Shown here piece after piece: positions 22,691 to 34,444 of a stretch of DNA of 64,000 nt. The stretch lies in assembly GCA_017506865.1 (NCBI GenBank), contig JAFCMP010000172.1, forward strand, positions 1 through 64,000, written 5' to 3'. This stretch comes from Tribonema minus (taxonomy: Eukaryota > Sar > Xanthophyceae > Tribonematales > Tribonemataceae). The notes under the pieces were generated by a model that was not told where the DNA came from, ran no database searches, and was given only the letters and a program-made list of their open reading frames with translations. The translations under genes were made by a program, and so were the position numbers. How positions within the stretch are numbered: the first letter of the stretch is position 1; each line of letters starts with the position of its first letter.

Positions 22691-25600
22691 TCAGCACACG
22701 CCGGCGGACGCGTCGGCCAGGCTGGTGACGTTGTGGAAGGGCCCAGGGCGCAGCAGCAGCTGCTGCGGTAGCGCCACTTGGTCCCTGCGCGCAGCAGAGT
22801 GCAACAGGAGTGAGCAATGCTCCCTCCGCAGCGTACGACTTTTGGTCGCGTGCTCATTGACGTGCGAGCTGTTGACGCATGCATGCAGCGCTTGCCGACC
22901 TCGTGCGGTAAGCGTTCCGCTGAGTCACGAAGGGGGCGCAGCAGCCGCTGCGAATCAATCACCACCGCGCACGAGTGCGCGCGCACAGTGCCCCCAACGG
23001 CACCCTTCTTCCGAGCACGCAGTCCAGTTTCAACCCCAACTTCAACTTCAATGTGTACGCGCACCTGCGCACGTGGCGCACCGCCTCCTCGATCATCATG
23101 AGCTCGGCGGCGGGCAGCGGCAGCGCGTGCGCAGCGCGCATGACGCGCATCGCGTCGACGCCGTCCGCGTCCGGGAACGTCGCCAGGAAGTGCGCGACGC
23201 CGTCGAACTCGCGGCACAGGAGGGCGTCCTCATTGAGCTCCAGCAGCGCGAGGCCTGCAGCGCATGCGCACGCGCGAAGTCCGCGTTTGAAGTTGAGGCC
23301 AGGGTTAAGTACGCGTAGTGTACAGGCTAGCAGTGCAACGTGTTAGGGTGGGCTGCGTGTAGCACGCGAACGGTTCAAGTAGTAATTACTTCAATCATCA
23401 GGATGGGACAAAGCATCAAACGGTTGAGCCTCGTGGCCAGCACCCAAGGCGAAACACGCGTCACGGCCGCAGCACCGCCGCCGTGCACACCCGTTCAGAT
23501 GAAGCAGGTCGCACAGGCGCCACTCATGCCCCGTCGAAGTGCACTCTCCACAACATCACTGAACACCACAAGATCAGGCCCCGAAATCCGGTGCCGGAGC
23601 ATCGCTCACCGGCGCGGAAGAACACAGAGAGCTCGCCGGACGTGAGCCACCAGTCAAACACGCGCGCGCGCGTCGCGTGCGGCAGCGGCACGGCGCACAG
23701 CAGCGTCTGGAACCAGCCGAAGACGACGAGGTCGAGCGAGAAGTCGAGGTCCGCGAGGTGCGCCGCGAGCGCCGGCAGCTTGACGGCCATGAGGTGCAGG
23801 AAGACCTCCACGCAGACCATGATGCCGGCGGTCTCCACGGCGTACAGCTGCGGGGGCGTGTACGGGGGGGGGGGGGGGGGGGGGGGGAAGGGAGGGGGGT
23901 CAGCCTGATCTATGGTTTCCAATGGCATACAGCCGTGTGAGGGGAGGGACTAGCCTAAGGGTCAGCCTGACTTGTGGTATGGTGGTAGGGGGGGGGGGGG
24001 GGGGGAGATGCAGAACGAGGGATCACTGTGGCCACTGCGTCCGGCGTACCACACAGTGCAGAGCTCGCATTTGTGGTTAGGCAAATCTCACAGTACATGG
24101 TCACTGGTGCTGGAAGCAGAGGGCGGCGTTCTCTGCCCAAGCGTCAGCGGACGTGCCCGCCCGAACAGAGGGGCTCTGCGCACCGCATGGGAGCGCACTC
24201 ACACGACCCTTGCGTGGCCGGCTAACCCTACACCTAACCCTAACCCTGGCCATAACCCTAACCCCAACCGCAAGGCCTGCCCGACAGCCTGCCCCCCTCG
24301 TTGCCCCGCACAAGCACAACATCCGAACCTCCTTATGAGGCCGCGACCCACCTCCTTTAGCCTGTACGCCTCAAACAGGCTCGCGTACAGCTCGTAGATG
24401 GGGCGCCCCGCGCGCGCGCCGCCGGGCTCGGGGTGCAGCACAATCGGCGCCGGCGCTGCTGCCGGCGCGACGACGGGCGCCTCCCACAGCAGCGACCACA
24501 GCGACGGTGGCGGCGAGCCTGGCGGAGCGTCGTCAGCGTCGTCGTCGATAGTGTTGTCTGCAATAGTAGAGGGGACGGGAGGGGGGGGGGGGGGGGGATG
24601 AGCGGTGTGCCGGTGTGGCGAGGTAGATGGCGTCAGCAGAGGGGAGGGGGGCATGCATAGCCTAGGGGGGTCACTACAAGCACTGTCGTGCGCTGGATTG
24701 ATGGAGCACATAATCCGCGTTGAACGATCTGCCGTTGCGTAGAGCTTGGGCCAGAGCTAGGGCAAGGGTGACGGTTACATACACGGCCGCTCGTGAAGCT
24801 TTGCGCAGCTGCACTGGCAGCACGGTGGTCAGTCCGTGCACGGGCAGCGTCAGCAGCGCTCACCATCCCACGCGCCGGCGCCGCTGCCATCGTCCAGCGG
24901 CTCCGCGGAGCACACGCGCATCAGGTGCCCCACCACCCTGTCCTGGCCCTGGCAGTAGCCCTCCGCGCTGGAGGCGCCGATGGCGGCGTACAGCACGTTC
25001 GCGAGCGCGCGGCGGCGTAGGCCCAGGGGCACGCGCTCGAATGCGGCGTTGGCCTGCGTGGCAGGGGCGAGGTGGTTGAAGTTGAAGTTTGGTACGTGGT
25101 GTGTGGTGTGTAAGTTAAGATGTGATGGGGGGTGGCGCGTGCAGGGGCGGGTGGCGCACGCGCGCACTGCTCTGAACCCGACGAGAGGTGTTGGGGAGGT
25201 ATGGCGATGGCCTCGACGGGCAGGCTGCGCGCCGCCGCTGCTGCCTGCTGCTGCTGCTGCTGCTGCTGGCGGCTGCTGCGCGCTGCGCACATGACACGGC
25301 TGCTGCAGCAGCGCTGATGCGAGATGATCATGCCCGTGGTACCGACTAGCGCACAGACTACACAACCCCCAAGTCCCTGCCTGCACACAACGGCAACGCG
25401 CAACGAGCACAGCCGCTTCCGCCTCTCTGCGCAAGCAAGACAGCAAGCAAGCAAACACCCCAGCTCCTGCGCCGACACGACCATCACCTGCTCCTCCTCC
25501 TCCCACTGGCGCAGCTGCTCCTCCAGCGCCGAGCGCCCCGCGCCCCACCCGCCCAGCACGCTCACGGCGCCGCCGCCGCCGCCCGCAGAGCGCGCGCGCC

Positions 25601-28600
25601 GGTGCGTCGAGCGGCCGAACGCGCGCGGCACGTCGCGCGCTACGAACGCCGCCTCCGCCGCCGCCTCCCCCGCGCGCACGAGCTGCGCGAACGCGTCCTG
25701 CGACACGCAGCCCGGCAGCCAAGGGGAGGGCGCCGCGGCGGCAGCAGCAGCAGCAGCAGCAGTAGAGTCGCTGGGGGCGCCACTGGCGCTGCCGTCCGTG
25801 GCAGCAGCGGCGGCGTCTGCGGCAGCGTCGGCGTCTGCGGCGGCGGCGGCGCGCTGCGCGGGTGTCGGCGCCGCCGCAAAGGCGAAGTGGCGGTACAGCG
25901 GCGCGCGCAGCGGCTCGGGCACGCCGCGCAGCGCGGCGGCGCGCTGCAGCAGCGGCAGCGTGCGCGGCGCCAGCGCGGCGCGCCACGCGCGGCATGCCGC
26001 CGCCGCCGCCGGCACCGCCCTCACGTCGCACAGCATGGCCAGCGCCGCTGCCAGCATGCAGTATGCTTCTGGCTCCTCATCGCCACCATTGGTATCAGGT
26101 TGAGACACTGGCGTCACAAGCACGCGGAGCAGCGCGGCGTCCCGGCGGTCGTCCGCAGGGGCGCGCAGCAGCGCCGCCGCCGCCACGGCGCGCACGGCGG
26201 CACGACTGGACGACGCCGGCGACGCGCCGCCGCGCTGCGACGACTGCTGGCGCGAGCGCGGCGGCGATTGCAGATCGAAGCCCCTCGCCGCCACCATCGG
26301 TGGGGCCTGCTGCTCTTGCAGCTGCGCTATCACTGCCTCGGACAGCGCCTCCTCTTCCGTCGTCATTGATGAGACGGTGTGCGCCGGCGCTTCTTGAAGC
26401 GCCGCTGCCGCCAGTTTCGCTGCCGCTGCCGCCGCCGCCGCCGCTGCCGCCGACTGCTGCCGCGCCGTCGGCGGCGGCAGCCGCAGGTTGAGCGCCGCCA
26501 CAGCATTGCGCGCGCGGCTGCGGCTGCCGCTGCGCTCACGCCCCCCCTCCGCATCGCTGCTGTACGACCGCGTCTCGCGCGCCGCTTCCTCTGCGTCGCC
26601 GCCGCCGCTGCGCGACGCCGCCGCAGCGCGTGACGGTGGCTGCGCGCCGCTGTTGCCTCTGCCGCCGCCGCCGCTGCTGCTGCTGGCGGCGGTCCTGCGC
26701 CGCCCGCCGAATGCGCGGATGCCGGCGCCGGAGCCCAGCTCGAAGGAGCGCGATGGCAGCGCGGTAGAGAGCCGCGACTTGGCGCGACCGAGCGCGCCGC
26801 CGCCGCCGCCACTGCCCCCCGCCGCTGCCGCAGAGCGCGCCTGCGGCGGCAGCGGGCGCGGCGACTGCGACGCCATGAGGCGCTGGCGGTAGTACGCCGG
26901 CATCTCGTCGATGTTGTCGCGCGTCGTGAAGCCGCCCCTCAGCGGGCTCGCCATGGCGACGCGCGGACCAACGTGAGTGCTGCCGCCTGCAGCGCCGGCG
27001 TCGCCGCCGCTGATGCCGAGCATCTTGAGCGCCTTGGCGTTGCTGCCGCCGGCAGTTCTGCCGACGATGGGGCTGCCGCTAGCGCTGGCGGAAGAGATGC
27101 CAAGAGTCCTGAGCGCCTTGGCGTTGACGGCGCCTGCTGGCGGCAGCGGAGACAGTGGCAGCGGCGCCTGCTTCCCACGCTGCGCAGCTGATGGCTCGGC
27201 ATCCGCGGCTGCTGCTCCGTCCGCGCTCAACTCTGCGTAAGGGTCTCCGCTCGCTGCTGCTGATGCCGCTGCAGGCGCAGCCGTCGCACCCAGCTCCCCC
27301 GGCGCTACGTCACAAACGTCGCGGTCAAGCACGGCAGTCGCCACTTGTTCCAATGCTGCGACGCCGCCGCCGCCATCGCTGCGCAGCGACACGGGCGGCG
27401 CGCCGACAGTCGGCGATGTCGCCTGCCGCTGGGGGCGCGGCGGCTGCCACCCGCTGAGCTCCATCGCGGACGCATTCGCGCGCAGCAGGCGCGGCTCCAT
27501 GAGCAGCGGCGGCTCAGCAGCAGCCGCAGCAGCAGCGGGCAGCTCTGGCGGCTGCCCACCCCAACCGCTAGCGGTACCTGCGGCCGTTGCGTCTGCAGCG
27601 GCTGCTGGCGCGTCGCTGATGCTGCCAGTGCCGCTGCTAGCAGCAGTTTTTCCGGCGGTGCTGCCGCTGCTGCCGCCGGGCGCGGGCGATGCCGCCGCCT
27701 GCCACGCTGGGCTCGGGGGGAGCGGCAGCTCCATTGTCAATGCGATCGTGTGGTACGAGTGGCCCTCGCTGCTGAGGTCTGCTGAGGAGAACTGCGTCAA
27801 GAGCTGCCCAGGCACAGAGCCGAGGTCCGACGCCAATGAGCTGGCCTGCAACGAGCGACCCCCCGTTGGAAGGTCGACGGTTACAGGTTGCGACATTGGG
27901 AGGGTTTCTGGGTTCGAGGCGGGCGAGTCAGCAGATGTTGGACCCCTGCAGTCCAGGTCTGCTGCTGGTACGACTGCGGCAGCTGGCGGAGCTGCGGGCG
28001 ACGCAGCGCCGGCCTCCGGCTCCGCCAGCGCCGGCAACGACGCAGCAGAGATCGGCAGCTCAGCCGACGGGGAGGTCGATGCGGCGGACAGCGGCAGCAG
28101 GACCGAGGGCGGCGACGACGGAGGCGACTTGGGTGGCACCTGCAAAGTCGGTGTTAGCAGTACAGCGTCGCTCAGTGATTGCGGTTCCGCGCCTGCTGCT
28201 GCTGCTGCTGCTGGTTGCCAGCAGTCGCGGCTGCTGCCGCCGAACGGCGGCGGCGTGCTGACGGCTGATGCAATGGCTGCTGTCTTTGATGCGTCTACTG
28301 CTGCGAGCTTGTCCGCGACATGCGCGTCACGGCCATCACGTGGCGGCAAGAGCTGGGTGACAGCAGCGGAAGGCGGCTGCGGCGGCGCGCTGTCCAGCCC
28401 GCGCGCCGTGCTGGCGTCGCTCGCCTGAGCGCTGCTGCCCGCGAGGTCACTGATCGAAGCAGCAGGCGCAGCGGCGGCGGGCGCCGCTCCATGCGCTGCC
28501 GATGCCGACGCAAGCGCCGACTTGCTCGGTGGCGCCGCGCCGCCAGCAGCAGCGCTACTGGCACCGACTGCGGGCAGCAGAACCCCCCCTCCTGCCTCCC

Positions 28601-30716
28601 CCGCCGCCGCCGGGGCAGCAGCGGTAGCGGCGCCGTCGCCTGCCTTGTCCTTGCTGCGGCGACGCCCCCTGGCACGCCACATGGCGAGCTGCGCTCGCGC
28701 TCCCAGGCCACTGCTGCCAGCCGCAACCGCTGCCGCTGCCGCCGCCGCCGCCGCCGCCGCCACGCCGCTGTTGCTGGTGCCCGGCTTACGGTCGCGGGCG
28801 CCGCTGCCGCCGCTGCCCGGCGCAGCGTTCCGCTGCCACATGCGCCGCCGCCGCGGCGATGACGCTGCGGCAGCGCCGCAACCGTCAAAGAGCGGCGGCG
28901 ATGGCGGCAGTGTGTCGCCGAGTTCTGATGCGCTGATGCCCAGCATCTTGAGGGCCTTGGCGTTGCTGCTGCTGCTGCCCACGCTGCCGCTGCCGCCGCC
29001 AACGCTTCCGCCGCCAATGCTGGGCATTCCAAGCGCCGTCGATGCATCGCTGCCAGTGACGCCTAGCACCCTGAGCGCCTTGCTGGCGCTGCCGCTCGCC
29101 GTGCTGTCGCCGAGGCTGCTGCTGATGCTATGCGGCGTCTCAAGTCCCCCGGCGTCGCCAGCAGCAGCGGTAACACTGACGCCAGCCATGCGCGGCGCAC
29201 TGACGCTGCTGCTGCTGCTGCTGGCCGCGCCGCTGCGCTGCTGCCGTGCTGTCACAGGGGTCATAACCAACACCTCTGCTGCCGCCTGCTGCTGCTGTGA
29301 ATTGAGAGTGGCAATGATGGGGGAATCCGGTCTGCTGCCGCTTCGCACTGGCGTTGCGTGCTCCTGGCTGAGGTCTGCAGCGTCAGCAGCGCTGCTGCCC
29401 ATCTGCATTGCCTTCGTATTGCTGCTGCTGCCGCCTGCACTGTGTGGCCCGCTACTGTCAGAACCGCCGCCCTCGCTGCCAGTGTTGTCGCTGTGCTGGC
29501 GTGCTGTCACAAGCACCGGTTCAACTGGCTCCTGCTGCTGCGGTAGCAGCAGCGGCGATGCGCTGGGAGTAATCACCGTGGGCTGCTGACTCTCACTTGT
29601 GCCGCCACTGCTGTCGCTGCTGATGACGCCATCGCCGCTGCTGCTGCTTTGGACATCGCCGCCGCTGCTCCTTGCCGCATCGCCGCTGCCTCGAGTGCTC
29701 ATGAGGACACCGTCACTGTTGACGGGTGCTTTCAGCGTCTCGACGGCAGCGCCGACGGCGTTTGCGCCAACGCCGCCTCCAGGGGTGCCACTGTTCAAGG
29801 GCGGTGCGCCATCCGCTATCAGCTCTGCCCCTCCGGCAGCAGCGACCGCGGTTTGCGCCGCCGCACCGCGCTCAGCGCTGCCGCCGTCGACGCCGCCACC
29901 GACGCTGATGCCCAGCACCTTGAACGCTTTCGCGTTGCCGCCGCTGCCGTCGCCGGCGCTGCCGCCGCGCGGCCGCGGCGGCGTCTTGACCGACAGCCGC
30001 CTCGACATGGCCATACTGCTCATCGGCGCCATGCCGCCGAACGGCGCAGCTTTCCTGGCGCCGCTGCCGCCGCCGCTGCCGCCATCGCCGCCGCCGCCGT
30101 CGCCGCTGCCGGCGCCGTACGCCTTCTGCACCGCGCGCTGCACCAGCTTGTCGACGAGGCCCGTGCGCCACTCGTCGGAGCTGGTGCGCTCGGACGAGGA
30201 CTCGCCGCAGAGCACGGGCGGCGCGGCGGGCGGCGGCGCGCTGAGCAGCGCGGCGCAGCTCCTGCTGAGCGGTATCGCGTGCGCGTCGCCGCCGTGCGCA
30301 ATGGGGCTCGCAGCCGGCAGCGGCGGCTCCTGCGCACTGCGGCCGCTGGCGGACGCCGCCGCCCCCCTGTGGCGGCGGCAGCGCTCGGGCGAGCGCGCAT
30401 CGCTGCTGCTGTCGCCGCTGTCGCTGCCGCTGCTGCTGCCGCTGCCGCCGCGCCCGCGCGCCAGCGGCGACGCCGCGCCGCACAGCAGCGCGCGCGAGGA
30501 CTGCTGCCACGGCGCCGGCATGCGCGAGACGGCGCGGCCGCTGCTGCTCGAGCTGAGCGCTGCCGCGGCAGCAGCGCCGCGCGCGAGGCGCAGCTCGTCC
30601 ACCGTCTCGTTGCAGCGCAGCAGGTAGTCGAGGAGGTCCAGCAGGACGGCGCGGTCGCTGCCGCGCAGCGCGCGCGCAATGTCCGCCTCGGATTGGATTG
30701 ACGCCGGGCATGGCAG
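22691..30716 (-). CDS. Very large TBC-domain RabGAP with repeated NAKALKxLGIS motifs
   Basis: Six exons, 25488-30716, 24864-25053, 24352-24557, 23610-23847, 23065-23254 and 22691-22784, join in frame to 2048 residues; a small 5' exon is missing because 30716 follows an acceptor in phase 0. The N-terminal ~1400 residues are Ser/Ala/Gly-rich. About six copies of a short motif occur there, such as NAKALKMLGIS, NAKALRTLGIS and SKALRVLGV. The C-terminal TBC domain starts at ALRGVPEPLRAPLYRHF. It keeps the arginine finger (ARDVPRAFG) and glutamine finger (EGYCQGQD), separated by an insertion of about 75 residues, then HLADLDFSLDLVVFGWFQTL and LALLELNEDALL. TBC proteins speed GTP hydrolysis by Rab GTPases in vesicle traffic, so an active GAP is likely. 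Poly-C tracts precede three of the exons. Confidence 0.85.
24222..24271 (+). repeat. Interstitial telomere-like CCCTAA repeats
   Basis: About six imperfect units of CCCTAA (TAACCCTACACCTAACCCTAA and similar) lie in intron 3 of the TBC gene. They are degenerate and short. Confidence 0.8.
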
Positions 30717-32151
30717 CTGCGTGGCGCGCGCGAGGGAGGGGGGGGGGGCGCACAGGAGTTCAGGCACAGCGGGCGGCGCTGTTGGAAAACGACAGCGTTG
30801 ACGTGGCTGGACTTAGACTGTGAATGGAGTCAAGGCATGCGCAACTAAGATTGCAGTTATAGGGGCTGCCCACGCTCAGACCTAACTCTGACCCTAATCC
30901 CAGGTTGTGAATCAATGGCGGGCCTCACTTTGTTGAGGAACGCCACCTGTGTGAAATTTGATTGTTTTCTGGACAAGTTATCTGCATGGTCACAAAGTCA
31001 TATGCAAGAGTTCCAGCAGCATGTCGCAGTGGCTCCAGAACAAGCATCGCTGCCATTGTCGGTGTACATATATGAGCATGTATATGAGTGTGCCAACATG
31101 TCTTCAAGATGTCTCAAACAAGCTCAAGGCTTACGTCAGCACGCAGAGGTGATTTCTGACAAACGAGCTTTGTTGAAATCAGCTTGATCTGACACTTTCC
31201 AATCATATTATGGCCCAAAAAAAGGGTGCCATGGCCACTCCCGCCCTTGACATTGAGCTCTGAAGGGCTTGTTTGGCTCATGTTCCACTGCAATGAACAC
31301 GACACTTGAAGTGTGTGTGTACGTCTGACGGACCTAAACATAGTGTTATTAGTGGAAATATTTGATTATGCAGCTTACGTTGCATAACATGATACTCTCT
31401 CCGAGCACTATGGCTAGTGTTTACCTGTGAACACTCTGTCACAAATTGACTCACAATGGATTAACCTTTTCCGACTCTTGCAAAGTTGTCGGGCAAGCTA
31501 CATCTTCTCACTGCCTTACAGCGATATCAGCACGGCTGTCACAATGGGGATGGCGCAGCGCCTGCTGCTGAATACAAACTCTCTTACTGCATGCATGGTG
31601 AAGGCCGCAGCACTTGAAAATTGACGGTATGCATTGCGGTGCGCAGCCTGTGAATCGTGCTGTAGAGCAGATGTGACACAGCTCAAGCAGAACACTTCCA
31701 CTTTGCGGCGTTGCAGCAATCGTGCCTTGGTGAAATCTCGCAAGCCAAACTGGCGGACCATGCTGCAAATGCACCGAGCGCAGTTGGAGGTGGACTGTCA
31801 CCTCAGCTGTCAAACTTCAAGATGAGCTGCTGCTTTAAGAGTTGATGCTCTGGTGGGATGGAATGGTCCTGAAGCTGCGCAAACCTCATCGTCAAGGTCT
31901 AGTCCCTTGTCTGCACACAGTTGAAACTGAGCCTTACTTTCAGAATTAGCACAGTCAGCCATCAAGCGCAGCTGTTTTCACGACAAGCTCCCTGACAGCT
32001 GAGTGCACGACATAATTTGGGAACTGTGGATACTGGATACCACTCACAACGCACAGAGTCGGTGCTGCCGCTGCTTAGTGCGGTGCATCAGCTGTCTGCT
32101 GGTTGCATTACACTCACTGAAAAAACACCGTTCATACGCAAAGCTTCTCAC
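30717..32151. other. Region between the TBC and RanBP2-type genes
   Basis: It must contain the first exon and promoter of the TBC gene and perhaps the last exon of the zinc-finger gene. Neither can be recognised. A run of 11 G at 30738-30748 is the C-tract of the TBC acceptor on the minus strand. The segment 31330-31460 is comparatively AT-rich. Nothing else stands out. Confidence 0.45.
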
Positions 32152-32709
32152 CTGCAGAAGGTCGGCGTATTTGAGGTCCATCGCCATCAAGCGCATCCAC
32201 ACCGACCGGACACCCTGCTCCCCGTTGCTGTTGCTGCTGGTGCGAGCGCCGCCAACCTCGTCCCTCGTGTGCTTGCACGATATGCACGCACTGCACAGCG
32301 GCGCATTCACCTTGCTGCAAGTGGAACACGCCCACGGCCCTGTCACGCCCGACTGAAGGTCCTCCAAGCGGCCCAGCAGTCTGTCCAGCAGCACGCTGAT
32401 GTGGCCCACGCCAACCTGCTGTATGGAGTCAATGCTGCGCTCCTGTCGGTGGCTACTGCGGTTAACGTAGGCGAGGACTTGCTGAAAATCGAAGTCTTCC
32501 TGCACTTCCGAGCTGCAACTTCTGCTGCTCCGAGTGCTGGATCTGGCGGACATGTCGGTGTCGGCGGGCAGGACGAAGGCGGTGCTGCTGCGTTTTAAGC
32601 TCCCGTGGCGTGATTCGCCCGCCGCGGTCGGCAGAGATGCCGACAGCATCAAGGTCAGCCTGTGTCCGTCAACACGCCAGAAGTAATGCAGAAGGGGGGA
32701 ATCCTCGCT
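32152..32709 (-). CDS. RanBP2-type zinc-finger protein, partial exon model
   Basis: One exon in phase 0 at both ends, 186 codons. It opens after an acceptor (GACAGCAG) with SEDSPLLHYFWRVDGHRLTL and ends at donor CAG-GTGAG. Near the C-terminal side WACSTCSKVNAPLCSACISC fits the RanBP2 zinc-finger pattern W-x-C-x2-C-x3-N-x6-C-x2-C exactly. Such fingers bind ubiquitin or single-stranded RNA. A Ser/Arg-rich stretch (SARSSTRSSRSCSS) lies in the middle. The first in-frame ATG is at 32649, so either the gene starts there or earlier exons exist. The exon's flanks and any link with the PX-like gene upstream could not be resolved. Confidence 0.55.
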
Positions 32710-33421
32710 CTGCTGTCGGCCACTCTTGCACGGCAATGTACGGCGCCCGCCCTCTCCTGACAATGCGCGTCGTTGAATGCCCTCCCTGCGCGTTGAGGAT
32801 CCACACAGTCAATACTACCGAGCAAGATTGGCTATACGTGTTCGGCTTCGGCAAGACTTACTTTTTTATTCACTCTGCGCGCATACAAAACATGCATGTC
32901 AGTGGTAAGTGACAGGTCTGACCCTGGCATAGGACAATGTGCTATAACGCTGGCATCACACAGTCGTAGCTGCTATTCACATCAAATGCGCTCTATGCTT
33001 TGCAGGCCAGGCCATCGACTTTTGTTGTGGGGGCATGCATGTAGTGCTCACCATGACACAAGGACAGTTTGCAGGAGACAAGCAGCATCGCATCAGCATT
33101 AAGAAATGACACGGCATCATTGTCGCTCCAAGAAATGTAGTATGCAGTAATAGAGGGGTGCGCAGCTCAACAGAACGTCCACTGTGTATGAGACATCAAA
33201 CCCGCACGTGATCTGCGCTGACTGACGAAACGCGCAGAATGAATGTGCACCATTATGCCATACACAAACCGCCACTGAACGCACCACCACTACATAAACC
33301 AAGCGGCACAAGCACCTTAACCACTCACAACGTGCCCAAATCAATGCCTGTCCCGGCTATACAGCCTCATGGGCACGTTACAATAACATGTCACTCGCTG
33401 AACAAGTTGCGAAGCATTGAG

Positions 33422-34444
33422 CTACGCGCCGTATGACCACTCGACGCCATCCTGAGCCCAGGCAGGACCCTGAGCCTGCCAGTCATCGCTGTCGTCCTCC
33501 TCCTCCTCCACCACCAGCAGGCTGCCGCTGGGGCTGGTGGGCAGCCAGAAAAAGGCCTGCACAAGAGGGTGGTCCCTGAGCTGCTGCTGCTGCTGCTGCG
33601 CAACATGCTGGCCGGCGCTGCTGCCGCATTGCGTGCTCAAAAGCGCGCACACGAATGTCTCCACCTCCTCTAGCGTCTGCGTCAGGCAATGCTGGGCCCG
33701 AGTGGCGCCTCCGAAGCACCCTGCTGGCGCCTGCTGCTGCTCCTGCTGCTGCTCCTGCTGCTGCTCCCATGCCCTGCCGCCGCTGCATGTGCACCCCTGC
33801 AGCGAGTACAGGGTCGGTGTGCCGCCCCTGCCTCTGCCGTGAGGCACCAAGGAGCTGGCGCACCTGCAGCCGGCAGCAATGCCAGTCTGCTGCAGCTCGG
33901 GTAGGGTGAGCCTCACTTCCGGCAGCCTGAAGTCTGGTCCCAGCGCTCCTCTGCTCTGTAGCTTTGTGATGAGCTGCGCCAGTTCGCTGTGTGTCTTGTA
34001 GAGTACATACTGGCGGGATGAGGTGTATGAAACGTACAGGGAGTACTTGATGGATTGGAGGGAGCTGCCGGCCTCCAGGCTGGCATCTATAAAGCGTACG
34101 TGGAGATTCTTCGAGGCCGTGTTGCTGTGGCAGGCCGCGGCCTGGTCTTCGTCTGATACTGCGAGTGTTATGTTGCCGCTGCTGTCGCTGCTGGCGCTAT
34201 CCACGCTCCGTGTAGGGGAGGGCGGAGCCGTGGCATGTAGTGTTACAGGAGGTGCCTCCTTCTGTCCTGCTGCAGCTGCTCTGAAGGCGGTTGCGAAGGC
34301 ATCGACGAGAGCTGTGATGGAGCCAGAAGGGCTGGTCGACGACTGCGGCGGCTGCAGCGCGCTAGCAGCTGCCGCTACAGGGGGTGCTGAGGTCTCCACG
34401 CCATGTGTGCCAAGGTAGCCGACGCCGGCATAGGAGCTGACCAT
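33422..34444 (-). CDS. PX-domain-like protein
   Basis: A single exon of 340 residues from the ATG at 34444 to a TAG at 33422-33424. Residues ~114-305 resemble a split PX domain: an Ile-Lys-Tyr-Ser-Leu-Tyr-Val strand, then YVLYKTHSELAQLITKL like the PX RxYSEFxxLxxxL helix, an insert with Gln-rich runs, and QTLEEVETFVCALLS with DHPLVQAFFWL like the closing helices. PX domains bind phosphoinositides on endosomal membranes. The match is by pattern only; the key basic residues of the lipid pocket are not all clear. The N-terminal 110 residues are low complexity, and the tail is acidic (VVEEEEDDSDDW). Confidence 0.5.
   Translation of the reverse strand: MVSSYAGVGYLGTHGVETSAPPVAAAASALQPPQSSTSPSGSITALVDAFATAFRAAAAGQKEAPPVTLHATAPPSPTRSVDSASSDSSGNITLAVSDEDQAAACHSNTASKNLHVRFIDASLEAGSSLQSIKYSLYVSYTSSRQYVLYKTHSELAQLITKLQSRGALGPDFRLPEVRLTLPELQQTGIAAGCRCASSLVPHGRGRGGTPTLYSLQGCTCSGGRAWEQQQEQQQEQQQAPAGCFGGATRAQHCLTQTLEEVETFVCALLSTQCGSSAGQHVAQQQQQQLRDHPLVQAFFWLPTSPSGSLLVVEEEEDDSDDWQAQGPAWAQDGVEWSYGA

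Noticed and set aside
28522-30701. Long plus-strand open frames opposite the TBC gene (such as 28522-29589 and 29649-30701)
   Set aside because: They are antisense shadows of GC-rich Ser/Ala/Gly codons; they show no domain, while the minus strand carries a TBC domain and repeated motifs.
30717-30767. Start of the TBC protein at 30767
   Set aside because: That codon is GTG, and a C-tract followed by CACGCAG marks a splice acceptor at 30716 instead.
32044-34444. One gene made of the RanBP2-type exon and the PX-like ORF
   Set aside because: The PX-like frame ends in its own TAG before the zinc-finger exon and no convincing donor precedes it; kept as two genes.
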